A DNA stretch of 64,000 bases from Komagataeibacter xylinus (GCF_031081985.1 NZ_JARWSK010000005.1:62001-126000); one strand, 5' to 3'. Shown: positions 26,980-35,310, numbered from the stretch's first letter. Program-made: numbers and translations. The notes: generated from the letters alone by a model not told the origin.

Positions 26980-27809
26980 TGCCCCGTATTCCCCGTAGTG
27001 AAATCCTTGCCCGCTTCCGCAGCATGATCGCTGCGCGCACGCCCATCGTGGGTGGCGGCGCGGGCACCGGCCTGTCCGCCAAATGCGAGGCGGCGGGTGG
27101 CATCGACCTTATCGTCATCTACAATTCCGGGCGGTACCGCATGGCGGGCCGTGGCTCGCTGGCGGGCCTGCTGGCCTATGGCAACGCCAACCAGATCGTG
27201 ATGGACATGGCGCGCGAGGTGCTGCCCGTGGTGCCCACCACCCCCGTGCTGGCCGGGGTGAATGGCACTGATCCGTTCGTTGATTTTGACGTGTTTCTTG
27301 ATGACGTGAAGCGGGTCGGGTTTTCGGGCATCCAGAACTTTCCCACCGTGGGGCTGATTGACGGCAATTTCCGCAAGAACCTTGAGGAAACCGGCATGAG
27401 CTACAGCCTTGAGGTGGATATGGTGGCCCGCGCCCACAAAAAAGACCTGCTGACCACGCCCTATGTGTTCGACCCCGCCCAGGCGGTGGACATGGCCAAA
27501 GCGGGTGCTGACGTGCTGGTGGCCCATATGGGGCTGACCACGGGCGGCGCAATCGGCGCGGAAACGGCGCTGACGCTGGATGACTGCATTACCCAGATCA
27601 ACGCGATCATTGACGCCGCGCGCAGCGTGCGCCCCGACATCATCACGCTGTGCCATGGCGGGCCGATCGCCATGCCTGCCGATGCGCAAAAAGTGCTCGC
27701 CGCCTGCCCGGACTGCCACGGCTTTTATGGCGCATCGAGCATGGAGCGCCTGCCGGTTGAAGTCGCGCTGACCGAACAGACCCGCAACTTCAAGGCCCTG
27801 ACGCGCTAA
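26979..27809 (+). CDS. PEP-hydrolase-like TIM-barrel protein
   Basis: A 276-residue enzyme of the family annotated as phosphoenolpyruvate hydrolase/TIM-barrel signal transduction, related to the PEP mutase and isocitrate lyase superfamily. Visible features are [20 protein letters not shown] near the N-terminus, [12 protein letters not shown], a central [15 protein letters not shown] and late [14 protein letters not shown]. The start overlaps the Tm-1-like stop (TGATG). The pair reproduces as two genes the two-domain arrangement of plant Tm-1. Substrate not known. Confidence 0.87.
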   Translation: MPRIPRSEILARFRSMIAARTPIVGGGAGTGLSAKCEAAGGIDLIVIYNSGRYRMAGRGSLAGLLAYGNANQIVMDMAREVLPVVPTTPVLAGVNGTDPFVDFDVFLDDVKRVGFSGIQNFPTVGLIDGNFRKNLEETGMSYSLEVDMVARAHKKDLLTTPYVFDPAQAVDMAKAGADVLVAHMGLTTGGAIGAETALTLDDCITQINAIIDAARSVRPDIITLCHGGPIAMPADAQKVLAACPDCHGFYGASSMERLPVEVALTEQTRNFKALTR

Positions 27810-27820
27810 GCACAAAACGG

Positions 27821-27890
27821 ATGCTGCCTTTTTTTCGAAAAGGCGGCATTCTTCTGAAGCTTTTTGAAAAAAGCTTCACCAAAAACTTTT
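27821..27890. repeat. Intergenic double-hairpin repeat, copy 6 (full length)
   Basis: Both hairpins are present: TGCTGCC/GGCGGCA and GAAGCTTTTTGAAAAAAGCTTC, then CCAAAAACTTTT. Extra outer arms AAAACGGAT (27814-27822) and ATCCGTTTT (27891-27899) are perfect inverted repeats. It lies between convergent genes. Confidence 0.85.
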
Positions 27891-28389
27891 ATCCGTTTTC
27901 AGGTGGCCCCACGGTCCATGGCTGCTGCTCGATTGCAGGGGGATCATTTGCCGGGCCGCACAGGGCATGGGCAAAAGCGTGCCGCACCCGCCCGTGGCGC
28001 AGGGGCAGCACCACTGTTGCCGGTGTCATGCACGCGCCGGGATCAAACACATTGCCAGAGACCCAGCGCAGGGCGGTTTTCATCTGCCCACCCGCGGGCA
28101 GCACCATGGCAGGCACGGGCACGGCCTGCCGCCATGTTACGGCAACACGGTGGTGGTGCACATTCTCGAACAAAAGCGGTCCCATCCCCGCAACCGAGCA
28201 GGCGCGCACGCCGGTGTTGCGCACGATAACCCATGTGCCGCTGTGCATCATGCCATTGAACGTGCCCTGCCCGTCATCAAGGCTTACTGCCATCTGCAGC
28301 ACCTTGCAGGCGGGCACTGGCGTGGCCCGCGCCTGAAGCGGTAGGCCCCCTAACGTGAGGGCCAGCAGCCCTGCCATCCTGCCTTTCAT
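27889..28389 (-). CDS. Exported DUF4232-like protein, fluoride operon
   Basis: A 166-residue protein with a signal peptide (AGLLALTLGGLPLQARA). The mature part resembles DUF4232 domains: a Cys shortly after the cleavage site (PVPACKVLQM), the VIVRNTGVRACSVAG segment with the second Cys, and later cysteines in FDPGACMTP and FAHALCGP, suggesting disulfides in the periplasm. The ATG overlaps the stop of the gene before it, so it is the third gene of the CLC-F operon. Function is unknown. Confidence 0.75.
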   Translation of the reverse strand: MKGRMAGLLALTLGGLPLQARATPVPACKVLQMAVSLDDGQGTFNGMMHSGTWVIVRNTGVRACSVAGMGPLLFENVHHHRVAVTWRQAVPVPAMVLPAGGQMKTALRWVSGNVFDPGACMTPATVVLPLRHGRVRHAFAHALCGPANDPPAIEQQPWTVGPPENG

Positions 28390-28835
28390 GGCCCGGCCCG
28401 CACTGGACCAGTGGGCGTTACGTCAAAATGCACCACGTGTCCGGTGGTAGGATCAAGGTGGCACGCCCACGAAAAACCGATCCACTCAAGGCCATTCCCC
28501 GCCCGCAGGAACTGCCCGCGCCCCGAGACCAGCGCAGCACTGGCCACGACCTGGCTGCCCGGCCCCGCATCCTGCAGGAAAAAGCGGTGCGGCTGGCTGC
28601 CCATGCGCACCAGTACCCCGCGCGCCGCATTCTGGCACAGGAAGGTGGTCATCTGCCACGCCATGTCCTGCCCCTGCACGGCATGGCGCGTGGCGGGATC
28701 GGCAATGTGGCTGATCTGCCGGTCGATGATCCGCTTTTCAGCGACGGAGGGGCCAGCAAGGACTGGCGCGCCACAGGCAGGCCGCAGCATGGCCAGCAGG
28801 CCAAGCCCTGCGCACAGGCCGCGCATAATGTTCAT
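28386..28835 (-). CDS. Small exported protein, fluoride operon
   Basis: A 149-residue protein starting at the ATG at 28835, which overlaps the CLC-F stop by ATGA. It has a short signal peptide (MRGLCAGLGLLAMLRPACGA) and a mature part with a helix-rich first half, VVASAALVSGRGQFLRAGNG, and a last strand pair WIGFSWACHLDPTTGHVVHF. The end pattern is reminiscent of DUF930-type proteins, but I would not assign it. The stop overlaps the start of the next exported protein. Coupling to a fluoride transporter suggests an envelope role in fluoride stress. Confidence 0.75.
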   Translation of the reverse strand: MNIMRGLCAGLGLLAMLRPACGAPVLAGPSVAEKRIIDRQISHIADPATRHAVQGQDMAWQMTTFLCQNAARGVLVRMGSQPHRFFLQDAGPGSQVVASAALVSGRGQFLRAGNGLEWIGFSWACHLDPTTGHVVHFDVTPTGPVRAGP

Positions 28836-30172
28836 GTTTCTGGTTTCCCCATGCGGGCCTGCCGCAGCGCCATGCCAATCATGCTGCCCGCCCCATGCCG
28901 CTTGGGCACGGCCACGCGCTGCGACAGGTAGATGCCCGAATGGCCCGAGCACATATAGGCCACGAAACAGCCCGTGGCGAAATAGACGATATCGGCCGTG
29001 CCAAACAGTTCCACCCCCATGAGCGTGCAGGCCAGCGGCGTATTGGCGGCCCCTGCAAACACCGCGACAAACCCCACCCCTGCCAGCAGGTCCGGCGGAG
29101 CATGCAGCAGGGGGGCCAGCGCATTGCCCAGTCCCGCGCCGATGAAAAATAGCGGGGTCACCTCGCCACCCTTGAAGCCCGCCGCCAGCACAACCACCGT
29201 AAAGACCAGCTTCCACGCCCATGCCAGCGGGTAATGCCCACTGCCAAAGAAATCGCTAATGGACGCTCCGCCCGCCTCGGGTGCGATAATGCCCAGCCCC
29301 AGATAGTCATGCGAGCCGCACAGCCACACCAGCGCTATGGTCGCAATCCCGCCCAGTGCGGGCCGCAGCCACGCAATCGGGCAGACCTGCCGCAGGCGGG
29401 CTGCCAGCCGGTGCACTGATTCCGCAAAGACGAGGCTGGCCAGCCCGAAGGCAACCGCCGCCACCATGACCTTGCCCAAGAGCAGCAGGTCGGCATGAAA
29501 AAAATGTCCATCCGCCCCCGCATAGCCCTGAAAGGCCAGATGATAGGGCACATGCTCCATGCCCCAGGCATGGCATGTCCAGTCCGCCATGATGGCGCTT
29601 ACGGCCACGGGCACCAGGGCATCGTAGTCAATGCGGCCAACCCGGATCACTTCCATGCCGAACACCGCCCCCGCCACCGGCGTGCCGAACACGGCGGAAA
29701 ACCCCGCCGCGATGCCCGACATGAGCAGGACCCGGATTTCGTAAGGGTTGGTCAGGCGCCACACGCGCCCCACCGTGCTGGCAATGCTGCCACCCATCTG
29801 CACCGCCGTGCCCTCACGCCCCACCGATGCCCCGAACAGGTGGCTGACCACCGTGCCGATCAGCACCAGCGGCGCCATGCGCAGGGGCACACCACCACCG
29901 GGCTCGTGAATCTGGTCCACGATCAGGTTATTGCCGCCCTCGGCACAGCGACCCCAGACGGAATAAAGCAGCCCCACGGCAACGCCTGCCACCGGCAGGC
30001 CGTAAAGCAGCCACGGGTGCAGCAGGCGTGTCTGCGCCGCCCGGTCGAGCAGCCACAGGAACAGGGCGCACAACGTGCCCACGCAGGCCGCCATGGGCAG
30101 CAGCAGGCTGGCCCATTTGAGCAGCCCCCCCGACTGGCGGGCCACGGCCCGCGCAAGTGCAACAATATTCAT
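28832..30172 (-). CDS. CLC-F type fluoride/proton antiporter
   Basis: CLC-superfamily membrane transporter, 446 residues from the ATG at 30172. The sequence has GGNNLIVDQIHEPGGGVPLR at about 79-98 where chloride CLCs have GSGIP, and GREGTAVQMGG with gating Glu120, instead of GREGP. This combination is what I remember for CLC-F (EriC-F) fluoride exporters. A fluoride riboswitch lies in its 5' leader, which strongly supports fluoride as substrate. It probably expels F- in exchange for protons. Two exported-protein genes follow with ATGA overlaps. The ribosome binding site at this start is weak. Confidence 0.9.
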   Translation of the reverse strand: MNIVALARAVARQSGGLLKWASLLLPMAACVGTLCALFLWLLDRAAQTRLLHPWLLYGLPVAGVAVGLLYSVWGRCAEGGNNLIVDQIHEPGGGVPLRMAPLVLIGTVVSHLFGASVGREGTAVQMGGSIASTVGRVWRLTNPYEIRVLLMSGIAAGFSAVFGTPVAGAVFGMEVIRVGRIDYDALVPVAVSAIMADWTCHAWGMEHVPYHLAFQGYAGADGHFFHADLLLLGKVMVAAVAFGLASLVFAESVHRLAARLRQVCPIAWLRPALGGIATIALVWLCGSHDYLGLGIIAPEAGGASISDFFGSGHYPLAWAWKLVFTVVVLAAGFKGGEVTPLFFIGAGLGNALAPLLHAPPDLLAGVGFVAVFAGAANTPLACTLMGVELFGTADIVYFATGCFVAYMCSGHSGIYLSQRVAVPKRHGAGSMIGMALRQARMGKPET

Positions 30173-30258
30173 GATATTTCGGTCAATCCGGCATTCAGGA
30201 TGGAACAGCAGGCCAGACTTGGCTGGCGGTGGATCATGGCTGTACGATGCGCTACACG

Positions 30259-30299
30259 GACTCCTCCCCTTGTTGCCATAAAGGCAGTGGGCAGGAATC
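30259..30299 (-). promoter_or_regulatory. Possible expression platform of fluoride riboswitch
   Basis: The 3' strand of the aptamer, GATTCCTGCCC (30289-30299), can pair with GGGGAGGAGTC (30259-30269) downstream, ten of eleven positions including one G-U. This pairing would compete with the fluoride-bound pseudoknot and would bury a strong purine-rich ribosome-binding-like sequence. No U-run follows, so transcription termination is not obvious. Confidence 0.45.
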
Positions 30300-30356
30300 A
30301 TCAGCGCCCTTGCGGGCAGCGGTTCGACCAGCATGGTCCGGCAGAATCCATTGCCG
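30289..30356 (-). ncRNA. Fluoride riboswitch (crcB motif)
   Basis: On the minus strand the leader reads CGGCAATGGATTCTGCCG, then AACCGC, a GCCCGCAAGGGC hairpin, and GCTGATGATTCCTGCC. This order matches the fluoride (crcB) aptamer: first hairpin with ATGG loop, AACCGC junction, second hairpin, and the GCTGATGA-TTCC strand that pairs with the first loop. The loop GGATTC pairs with GATTCC except for one U-U opposition. It lies 117 bases before the CLC-F start. Confidence 0.9.
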
Positions 30357-30420
30357 TGTCTGTTTAAAAAAGCCTGTATCGCCGTAAGGGTCAACCAGAC
30401 AGATGCGTGACACACGCACG

Positions 30421-30471
30421 AGAACACCGCCTTTTTTGAAAAAAGGCGGCGCTCAAAAACTCTTATTCCTT
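30421..30471. repeat. Intergenic hairpin repeat, copy 7 (half element)
   Basis: GAACACCGCC(T6)G(A6)GGCGGCGCTCAAAAACTC: the GC-rich hairpin with one arm. It lies 22 bases beyond the stop of the GhrA-like gene and before the fluoride leader. Confidence 0.8.
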
Positions 30472-30492
30472 TCCCAGCATTTTCTGCTGACT

Positions 30493-31437
30493 TCAGTATC
30501 CCCGCCGGGGATCGCACAGCAGGGCGGGCCGCTCGTTGCGTTCCATCTGCCCGATCACCTCCACCACGTAACGCGCCTGCGCCTCCCGCGAGGCCTCGGA
30601 GGCTACATGCGGGGTAATGGTCACGCGCTCATGCCGCCATAACGGATCATCGGGCGGTAGGGGTTCGGGCACCACCACGTCAAGCACCGCGCCACCGAGC
30701 ACACCCTCATCAAGCGCGCGAAGCAGGTCAGCCTGCACGACATGGTTGCCGCGCCCGACATTGACCAGCCCCGCCCCGCGCGGCAGTTGCGCCAGCAGGG
30801 CGTAATCGATCATGCCGCGGGTCTGTGGCGTGCTGGGCAGCAGGTTGACCAGAATATCCACATCACGCAAGAAATCGGGCAGCCCCTCCGGGCCGGCAAA
30901 GGTGCGGATGCCCGGCACCACCTGCGCCGAACGCCGCCAGCCTGAAACCGCAAAGCCTATCTGCAGCAGCACGCGGCCCACATGGGCACCCAGATGCCCC
31001 ATGCCCATTATGCCCACGCGGGTCTCGCTGCTGGTGCGTGTGCTGGTGCGCGGGTTGTGCCAGTGATGCGCATTTTGCTGCACTGCCCATGTCCGTGCCC
31101 CACGCAACAGGCCAAGCGTGGCCCACAGCACGTAATCAGCCATCAGCACCGCTGTCTGTTCGCCCCCCATGCGCACGAGGGGCACATGCAGCGGAAAGGC
31201 AGGGTTATCAAGCAGATGATTGACCCCTGCCCCCGTGCAGATGATGGCTCGCATGCTTCCCATGCGGGCCAGATCACCTGCCGTGGGGTTCCATACCAGC
31301 GCATAGTCATCTGCCGTGGTCTTAAACGCCGGGTCATGCCAGTCGGCAAGGGGCAGGTCGGGGGCGACATGCGCAAAGGCCGCGCGCCATGTGGCCATGG
31401 CGGCTGGTCCGTCCGCGCTGATGACAAGCCTTGGCAT
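30493..31437 (-). CDS. GhrA-like 2-hydroxyacid dehydrogenase
   Basis: NAD(P)-dependent D-2-hydroxyacid dehydrogenase of the glyoxylate/hydroxypyruvate reductase A type, 314 residues. The Rossmann motif is GIMGMGHLGAHVGRVLLQIG; catalytic-region residues appear in VNLLPSTPQTRGMID, LVNVGRGNHVVQ (Arg) and VTITPHVAS (His). Likely reduces glyoxylate or hydroxypyruvate. It follows a DDAH-like gene by 30 bases on the same strand and may share its transcript. Confidence 0.88.
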   Translation of the reverse strand: MPRLVISADGPAAMATWRAAFAHVAPDLPLADWHDPAFKTTADDYALVWNPTAGDLARMGSMRAIICTGAGVNHLLDNPAFPLHVPLVRMGGEQTAVLMADYVLWATLGLLRGARTWAVQQNAHHWHNPRTSTRTSSETRVGIMGMGHLGAHVGRVLLQIGFAVSGWRRSAQVVPGIRTFAGPEGLPDFLRDVDILVNLLPSTPQTRGMIDYALLAQLPRGAGLVNVGRGNHVVQADLLRALDEGVLGGAVLDVVVPEPLPPDDPLWRHERVTITPHVASEASREAQARYVVEVIGQMERNERPALLCDPRRGY

Positions 31438-31467
31438 TTCTTCTCCCGTTATGTGTCCCGCAGCCCT

Positions 31468-32340
31468 TCAGCCGGTGAGCAGAGACTTACGGCGCAGAGG
31501 CATGGTCATGCAATGAATACTGCCCCCCCCCTGCGAGAACTGGTCAAGGGCCGGGTCAAGCACACGCAGCCCCTCGGCGCGCAGCATCTGGTTGATGCGC
31601 GTGCAATGGAGCGGGCTGACCACGCGCTCGCGGCCAAGGGCCAGCACGTTGCAGCCCATGTCGCGCATCGCCTCCTTGTAGCTGACCGGCAGCAGGCGGA
31701 TGCCCTGGGCGCGGAACCAGTCAAGATCTTCATCGGCAATCACATCCACCACTGCTATGGCGAGGTTCTCGGCCACCATGGTGAAGATCACGTCAAGATG
31801 CAGGAAGTGCTCGGGGAAGCGGATCATGCGGCACGTCCAGCCTGCCGCCTCGAACCAGCTTATGAACTCGGCGGCTCCCGCCTCGTCCGTGCGGCCCCCG
31901 CTTACGCCCACCGCCAGCAGGCCAGGGCGGATGATATGAATGTCCCCACCTTCGATATGGCCTGCGGTGCAGGTTTTCCATATCTCGTCGGGGGCATAGA
32001 ATTCATGGATCGGTGTGATCTCGGCCCTGCGCTCGGGGCGAGCAAGGCGGGTGACAACGGTGCCGAATGGCGTGGTCTGTGAACTGTCGCGGGTATAGAC
32101 TTCGTAGGGCATGCCCTCATGCGGGGTCAGGTAATGGCAGGCGACCTGCTCGCCTTCCAGCGCTGCCACGAGTTCGCGGAACTGCGCTCCCAACGCGGCC
32201 TGGTCGATACGCGCGCCCCGCGCCATGCTGCTGATGGCGATGTCATTGCTTGGTATCCACGCATAATGATCAGGGGGGCAGAGCAGCACGTCAGCCAGTT
32301 CGCCTGTTTCACTGTCGATAAACCAGCGGTTTGCCACCAT
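31468..32340 (-). CDS. DDAH/amidinotransferase-superfamily hydrolase
   Basis: Guanidine-modifying enzyme of the arginine deiminase-dimethylarginine dimethylaminohydrolase fold, 290 residues. Signatures are VYTRDSSQTTPFG, the EGGDIH motif, the HFLHLDVIFT active-site His segment, and the C-terminal catalytic cysteine (about Cys277) in GGGSIHCMTMPL. It probably cleaves the guanidino group of arginine or methylated arginine to give a citrulline-type product. The following gene encodes a GhrA-like dehydrogenase; no shared pathway is obvious. Confidence 0.85.
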   Translation of the reverse strand: MVANRWFIDSETGELADVLLCPPDHYAWIPSNDIAISSMARGARIDQAALGAQFRELVAALEGEQVACHYLTPHEGMPYEVYTRDSSQTTPFGTVVTRLARPERRAEITPIHEFYAPDEIWKTCTAGHIEGGDIHIIRPGLLAVGVSGGRTDEAGAAEFISWFEAAGWTCRMIRFPEHFLHLDVIFTMVAENLAIAVVDVIADEDLDWFRAQGIRLLPVSYKEAMRDMGCNVLALGRERVVSPLHCTRINQMLRAEGLRVLDPALDQFSQGGGSIHCMTMPLRRKSLLTG

Positions 32341-32511
32341 GATGCCTGTTATCCTGTACCGTACCGTTCAAACGTTACGATAGCGGATAAACCTGCATCT
32401 TAAAGATACCAATGATCCTGAGTTTACTTTAGCCGCAGCCAAACTATGCCCGGGTGCGCAAGGCAGGCCAGCCATGGACGGCTGCCTGCCTGCCGCGTCG
32501 GCATGGGGCGC

Positions 32512-33054
32512 TCAGCTATTCGCGCCAAAGGCCGGGCGGGTTGATTCAAACAGGAACCATGTGCGGCGCTCGGTCTCGTCGATCCAGTTTTCCAGCAGGC
32601 TGGCGGTTGCCACGTCATTGCCTTCGTCGCACACGGCATGGACGGCCCGCAGGCGTGCGGTCAGGGCCAGGTTATCCTCGCGCAGTTCGGCGAGCATGTC
32701 CTCGGGTGTCACATAATCGGCGTCGTTATCGGCCACTTTGGTCAGGCGCGCGATCTCGCCTACCGAATGCAGGGTATTGCCGCCAATCTTGCGCGCGCGT
32801 TCGGCCAATGGATCGGTCATGGCGAAGATCTGGCTGCTCTGCTCGTCAAGCAGCAGGTGATAGTCACGGAAGTGGCGGCCACTCATGTGCCAGTGGAAAT
32901 TCTTGGTCTTGATGTAAAGCGCAAAAACATCGGCCAGAACCGCCTTCAGCCCTGCGGCGATGTCACGCACCGCCTCGTGCGCGAGGTCGGTCGGCGTGCC
33001 GAGATAGGTCCGCACATGGGCTGCACCTGCTGCAACTGCCTTGTCTGTCATCAT
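32512..33054 (-). CDS. dps: Dps-family ferritin-like DNA-protection protein
   Basis: Dodecameric ferroxidase that stores iron and shields DNA in starvation or peroxide stress. The 180-residue protein has the Dps di-iron residues in NFHWHMSGRHFRDYHLLLDE and the helix bundle pattern after it, with IFAMTDPLAERARKIGG. The start is one of two adjacent ATGs. It is transcribed alone and is divergent from the gene at 33328. Confidence 0.93.
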   Translation of the reverse strand: MMTDKAVAAGAAHVRTYLGTPTDLAHEAVRDIAAGLKAVLADVFALYIKTKNFHWHMSGRHFRDYHLLLDEQSSQIFAMTDPLAERARKIGGNTLHSVGEIARLTKVADNDADYVTPEDMLAELREDNLALTARLRAVHAVCDEGNDVATASLLENWIDETERRTWFLFESTRPAFGANS

Positions 33055-33327
33055 GATCTCCGTGGTCTGTCATCGGGCCGGACACAGGCGCTGTTGCGCT
33101 TGCTGCCAGCTTCCCTGCGCCCCAACGCACGGGAGGTGGCAGGGTTCATGACTGCCGTTTTTGTGTTGCAATTGATATTCGTTTGCATTATCGGTCGGTT
33201 TACTCACGGCGTTATCAGGCAGTTTTCCCAACCGTCGATTTCCCAGCACAGAGCCGTGAAAACTCATGCGGCATCGCCACCACATTCCGGCGATGCCGCC
33301 CCTTTCCTTTCCCGCAGGGATCATGCC

Positions 33328-34305
33328 ATGAGCGAGACAACAGGCTGCACGGCCGATTGGCACCTCGAACATTCCGCCCCCGAGCAGTTGCTGCATTATC
33401 TTGACCCCCATTATCCCTTTGCCCGGCAGGCCAATATGCTGGCCCGGCGCTTTCGGGATGTGCAGGCCCTGTGTGATGGCGGCGAGGCCACGCCCGCGCT
33501 GACCCGGCTGCGCAATGCGCTGGCGTTCCATCTGATCAAGCTGTCACGGTGGTGGCGGTTTGATTTCTGTCCGCGCGGGGTTACGGGGGTGAACAACCCG
33601 CTGTTCCTCACCTACGTCAAGAACCACGCCGAACGCAGTATTGATGACGAAACCCTGCTCGATGCATTTACCGCGCAGCGCTACATGCATGCGGGTGATG
33701 GCGGCCACATCGTCATGCTGGGGTATGATCCACTGACCGACCCCACGATTTCCATTCTCTATGGCGTGGACGGGCAGCGCGCGTTCCGCTTTGCAACCGG
33801 CTCGCATGGGGTCGAGCCGTTATGGAATGGCCAGGGCTATCCTGATTTTGCCTCAGCCTGGCTGGCGGCGCGCGCGGTGCATGCGCTCATCTTTGATGAC
33901 AGCGCGGACATGCATGAATTCGAGACCGCGCAGCGCGAGCATATGTGGGCACGCGCGTGGCACCGGCAGCACTTTCACCGCAGCCGCAAGCTGCCGCTCA
34001 TCCAGCTTTATGCACAGGCACAGGCGCAGCTTTCCAACTGCCAGTCGGCCTTTGGCCGCGCGGAAATGAAAACCGTGACCGACCGCCTGGCCTTTACCCT
34101 CGCACAGACCGCCTTCCAGCGCCGCATGACGGTAGCCGACCTGATTGAGGAGAGCGACATGCTGGCCATCAACCTGCGTGCCGCCAACACCATAAAGCAG
34201 CATGCGCGGGCCTATGTGGCAACGTGCATCGACCCCCTGCTGCGGCCCGAGATGGATATCCTGCTTGACCGCGTGGTCTCCTACGTGCCCCGGCGATGCC
34301 CCTGA
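33328..34305 (+). CDS. Uncharacterised 325-aa protein
   Basis: No family recognised. From the ATG at 33328, preceded by GCAGGGA, the product has 325 residues, no signal or membrane segment, and many aromatic and histidine residues. Patterns include LDPHYPFARQANMLARRFRD, LIKLSRWWRFDFCPRGVTGVN, ILYGVDGQRAFRFATGSHG and a long C-terminal helical part with CQSAFGRAEMKTVTDRLAF. The codon pattern matches the surrounding genes, so it is probably real. The open frame upstream to 32638 is the antisense of dps and is not included. Confidence 0.72.
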   Translation: MSETTGCTADWHLEHSAPEQLLHYLDPHYPFARQANMLARRFRDVQALCDGGEATPALTRLRNALAFHLIKLSRWWRFDFCPRGVTGVNNPLFLTYVKNHAERSIDDETLLDAFTAQRYMHAGDGGHIVMLGYDPLTDPTISILYGVDGQRAFRFATGSHGVEPLWNGQGYPDFASAWLAARAVHALIFDDSADMHEFETAQREHMWARAWHRQHFHRSRKLPLIQLYAQAQAQLSNCQSAFGRAEMKTVTDRLAFTLAQTAFQRRMTVADLIEESDMLAINLRAANTIKQHARAYVATCIDPLLRPEMDILLDRVVSYVPRRCP

Positions 34306-34314
34306 ACCCGCGAT

Positions 34315-34360
34315 AAAAAATGCTGCCTTTTTGAAAAAAGGCAGCATCCAGCAGCTTTTA
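34315..34360. repeat. Intergenic hairpin repeat, copy 8
   Basis: AAAAAATGCTGCC(T5)G(A6)GGCAGCATCCAGCAGCTTTTATTTT, between convergent stops at 34305 and 34379. It is a bidirectional-terminator-like hairpin of the same family. Confidence 0.8.
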
Positions 34361-34378
34361 TTTTACGCGATACACATT

Positions 34379-35149
34379 TTACTGCGCGGTATAGCCGCCA
34401 TCAATGACCAGTTCGCTGCCGGTCATGAACTTTGACTCATCCGATGCCAGGAACACGATGCCGTAGGCAATGTCATCCGGCTCGCCCAGATGGCCAAGCG
34501 GGTGCAGGTCAATCAGCTTCTGCCGGGCGGCAAGCTGGTCGGGGGTCGCGGCGGTCAGGCCCTGCACCATGGGGGTCCAGATATAACCCGGATGCACGGA
34601 GTTGACGCGGATCTTGTAGCCCGACTTGGCACAGTGCAGCGCGGCTGATTTGGTGAACAGCCGCACGCCGCCCTTGCTGGCATTATAGGCGGCAAGCGTG
34701 GGGTCGCCCACCAGCCCCTCGATGGAGGACAGGTTGATGATCGACCCGCCGCCATGTGGCTTCATGGCCTCGATGGCGTAGCGCGTGCCCAGAAACACGC
34801 CATCGAGATTGACCGACTGCACGCGCCGCCACTCTTCAAGGCTGGTCTGCTCGACCGTGCCGGTATAGGCGATGCCTGCATTGTTGACCGCAATGTCCAG
34901 CCGCCCGAAACGGGCCTGCACGGCGGCCATGGCCTGCTGCCAGCTTGCCTCCTCGGTCACGTTGAGTGGTGTGAACATCGCCTCGCCACCGGCAGCTTCA
35001 ATCTCGGCCACCACGGCCTCGCCTTCGGTTTCCTTGAGGTCGCCAATGACCACTTTCGCCCCCTCGCGGGCCAGAAGCTGGGCGGTGGCCCGGCCAATGC
35101 CGAGTGCGGCCCCGCTGACAAGGGCGACTTTTCCCGATACGCGTCCCAT
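34379..35149 (-). CDS. SDR-family oxidoreductase
   Basis: Classical short-chain dehydrogenase, 256 residues. The cofactor loop is GAALGIGRA, NNAG follows, and the catalytic set is Ser in INLSSIEG and Tyr-Lys in YNASKGG. Asp at IGDLKE suggests NAD(H) preference. It resembles secondary-alcohol dehydrogenases of the R-specific ADH and cyclohexanol dehydrogenase group, fitting an organism with many alcohol-oxidising enzymes. Substrate not determinable here. Confidence 0.88.
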   Translation of the reverse strand: MGRVSGKVALVSGAALGIGRATAQLLAREGAKVVIGDLKETEGEAVVAEIEAAGGEAMFTPLNVTEEASWQQAMAAVQARFGRLDIAVNNAGIAYTGTVEQTSLEEWRRVQSVNLDGVFLGTRYAIEAMKPHGGGSIINLSSIEGLVGDPTLAAYNASKGGVRLFTKSAALHCAKSGYKIRVNSVHPGYIWTPMVQGLTAATPDQLAARQKLIDLHPLGHLGEPDDIAYGIVFLASDESKFMTGSELVIDGGYTAQ

Positions 35150-35310
35150 GAATACTCTCCTGCTTCCATGAACCTGCGCGCAGCCGGCTCAGACATCGAA
35201 CCGCCCTGCCCGCCAGGTTTCCCCTACCCTGCCGGATCTGCCCTCACGCCTCAATGATACGCATCAGGCTCTTTTGAACATGAACAATGGCCTGAACAGC
35301 CAGCCCAAAA

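Noticed and set aside
32345-32420. Guanidine riboswitch before the DDAH-like gene
   Set aside because: Short inverted repeats are present, but no known guanidine aptamer motif (such as ACGR hairpin loops) can be read.
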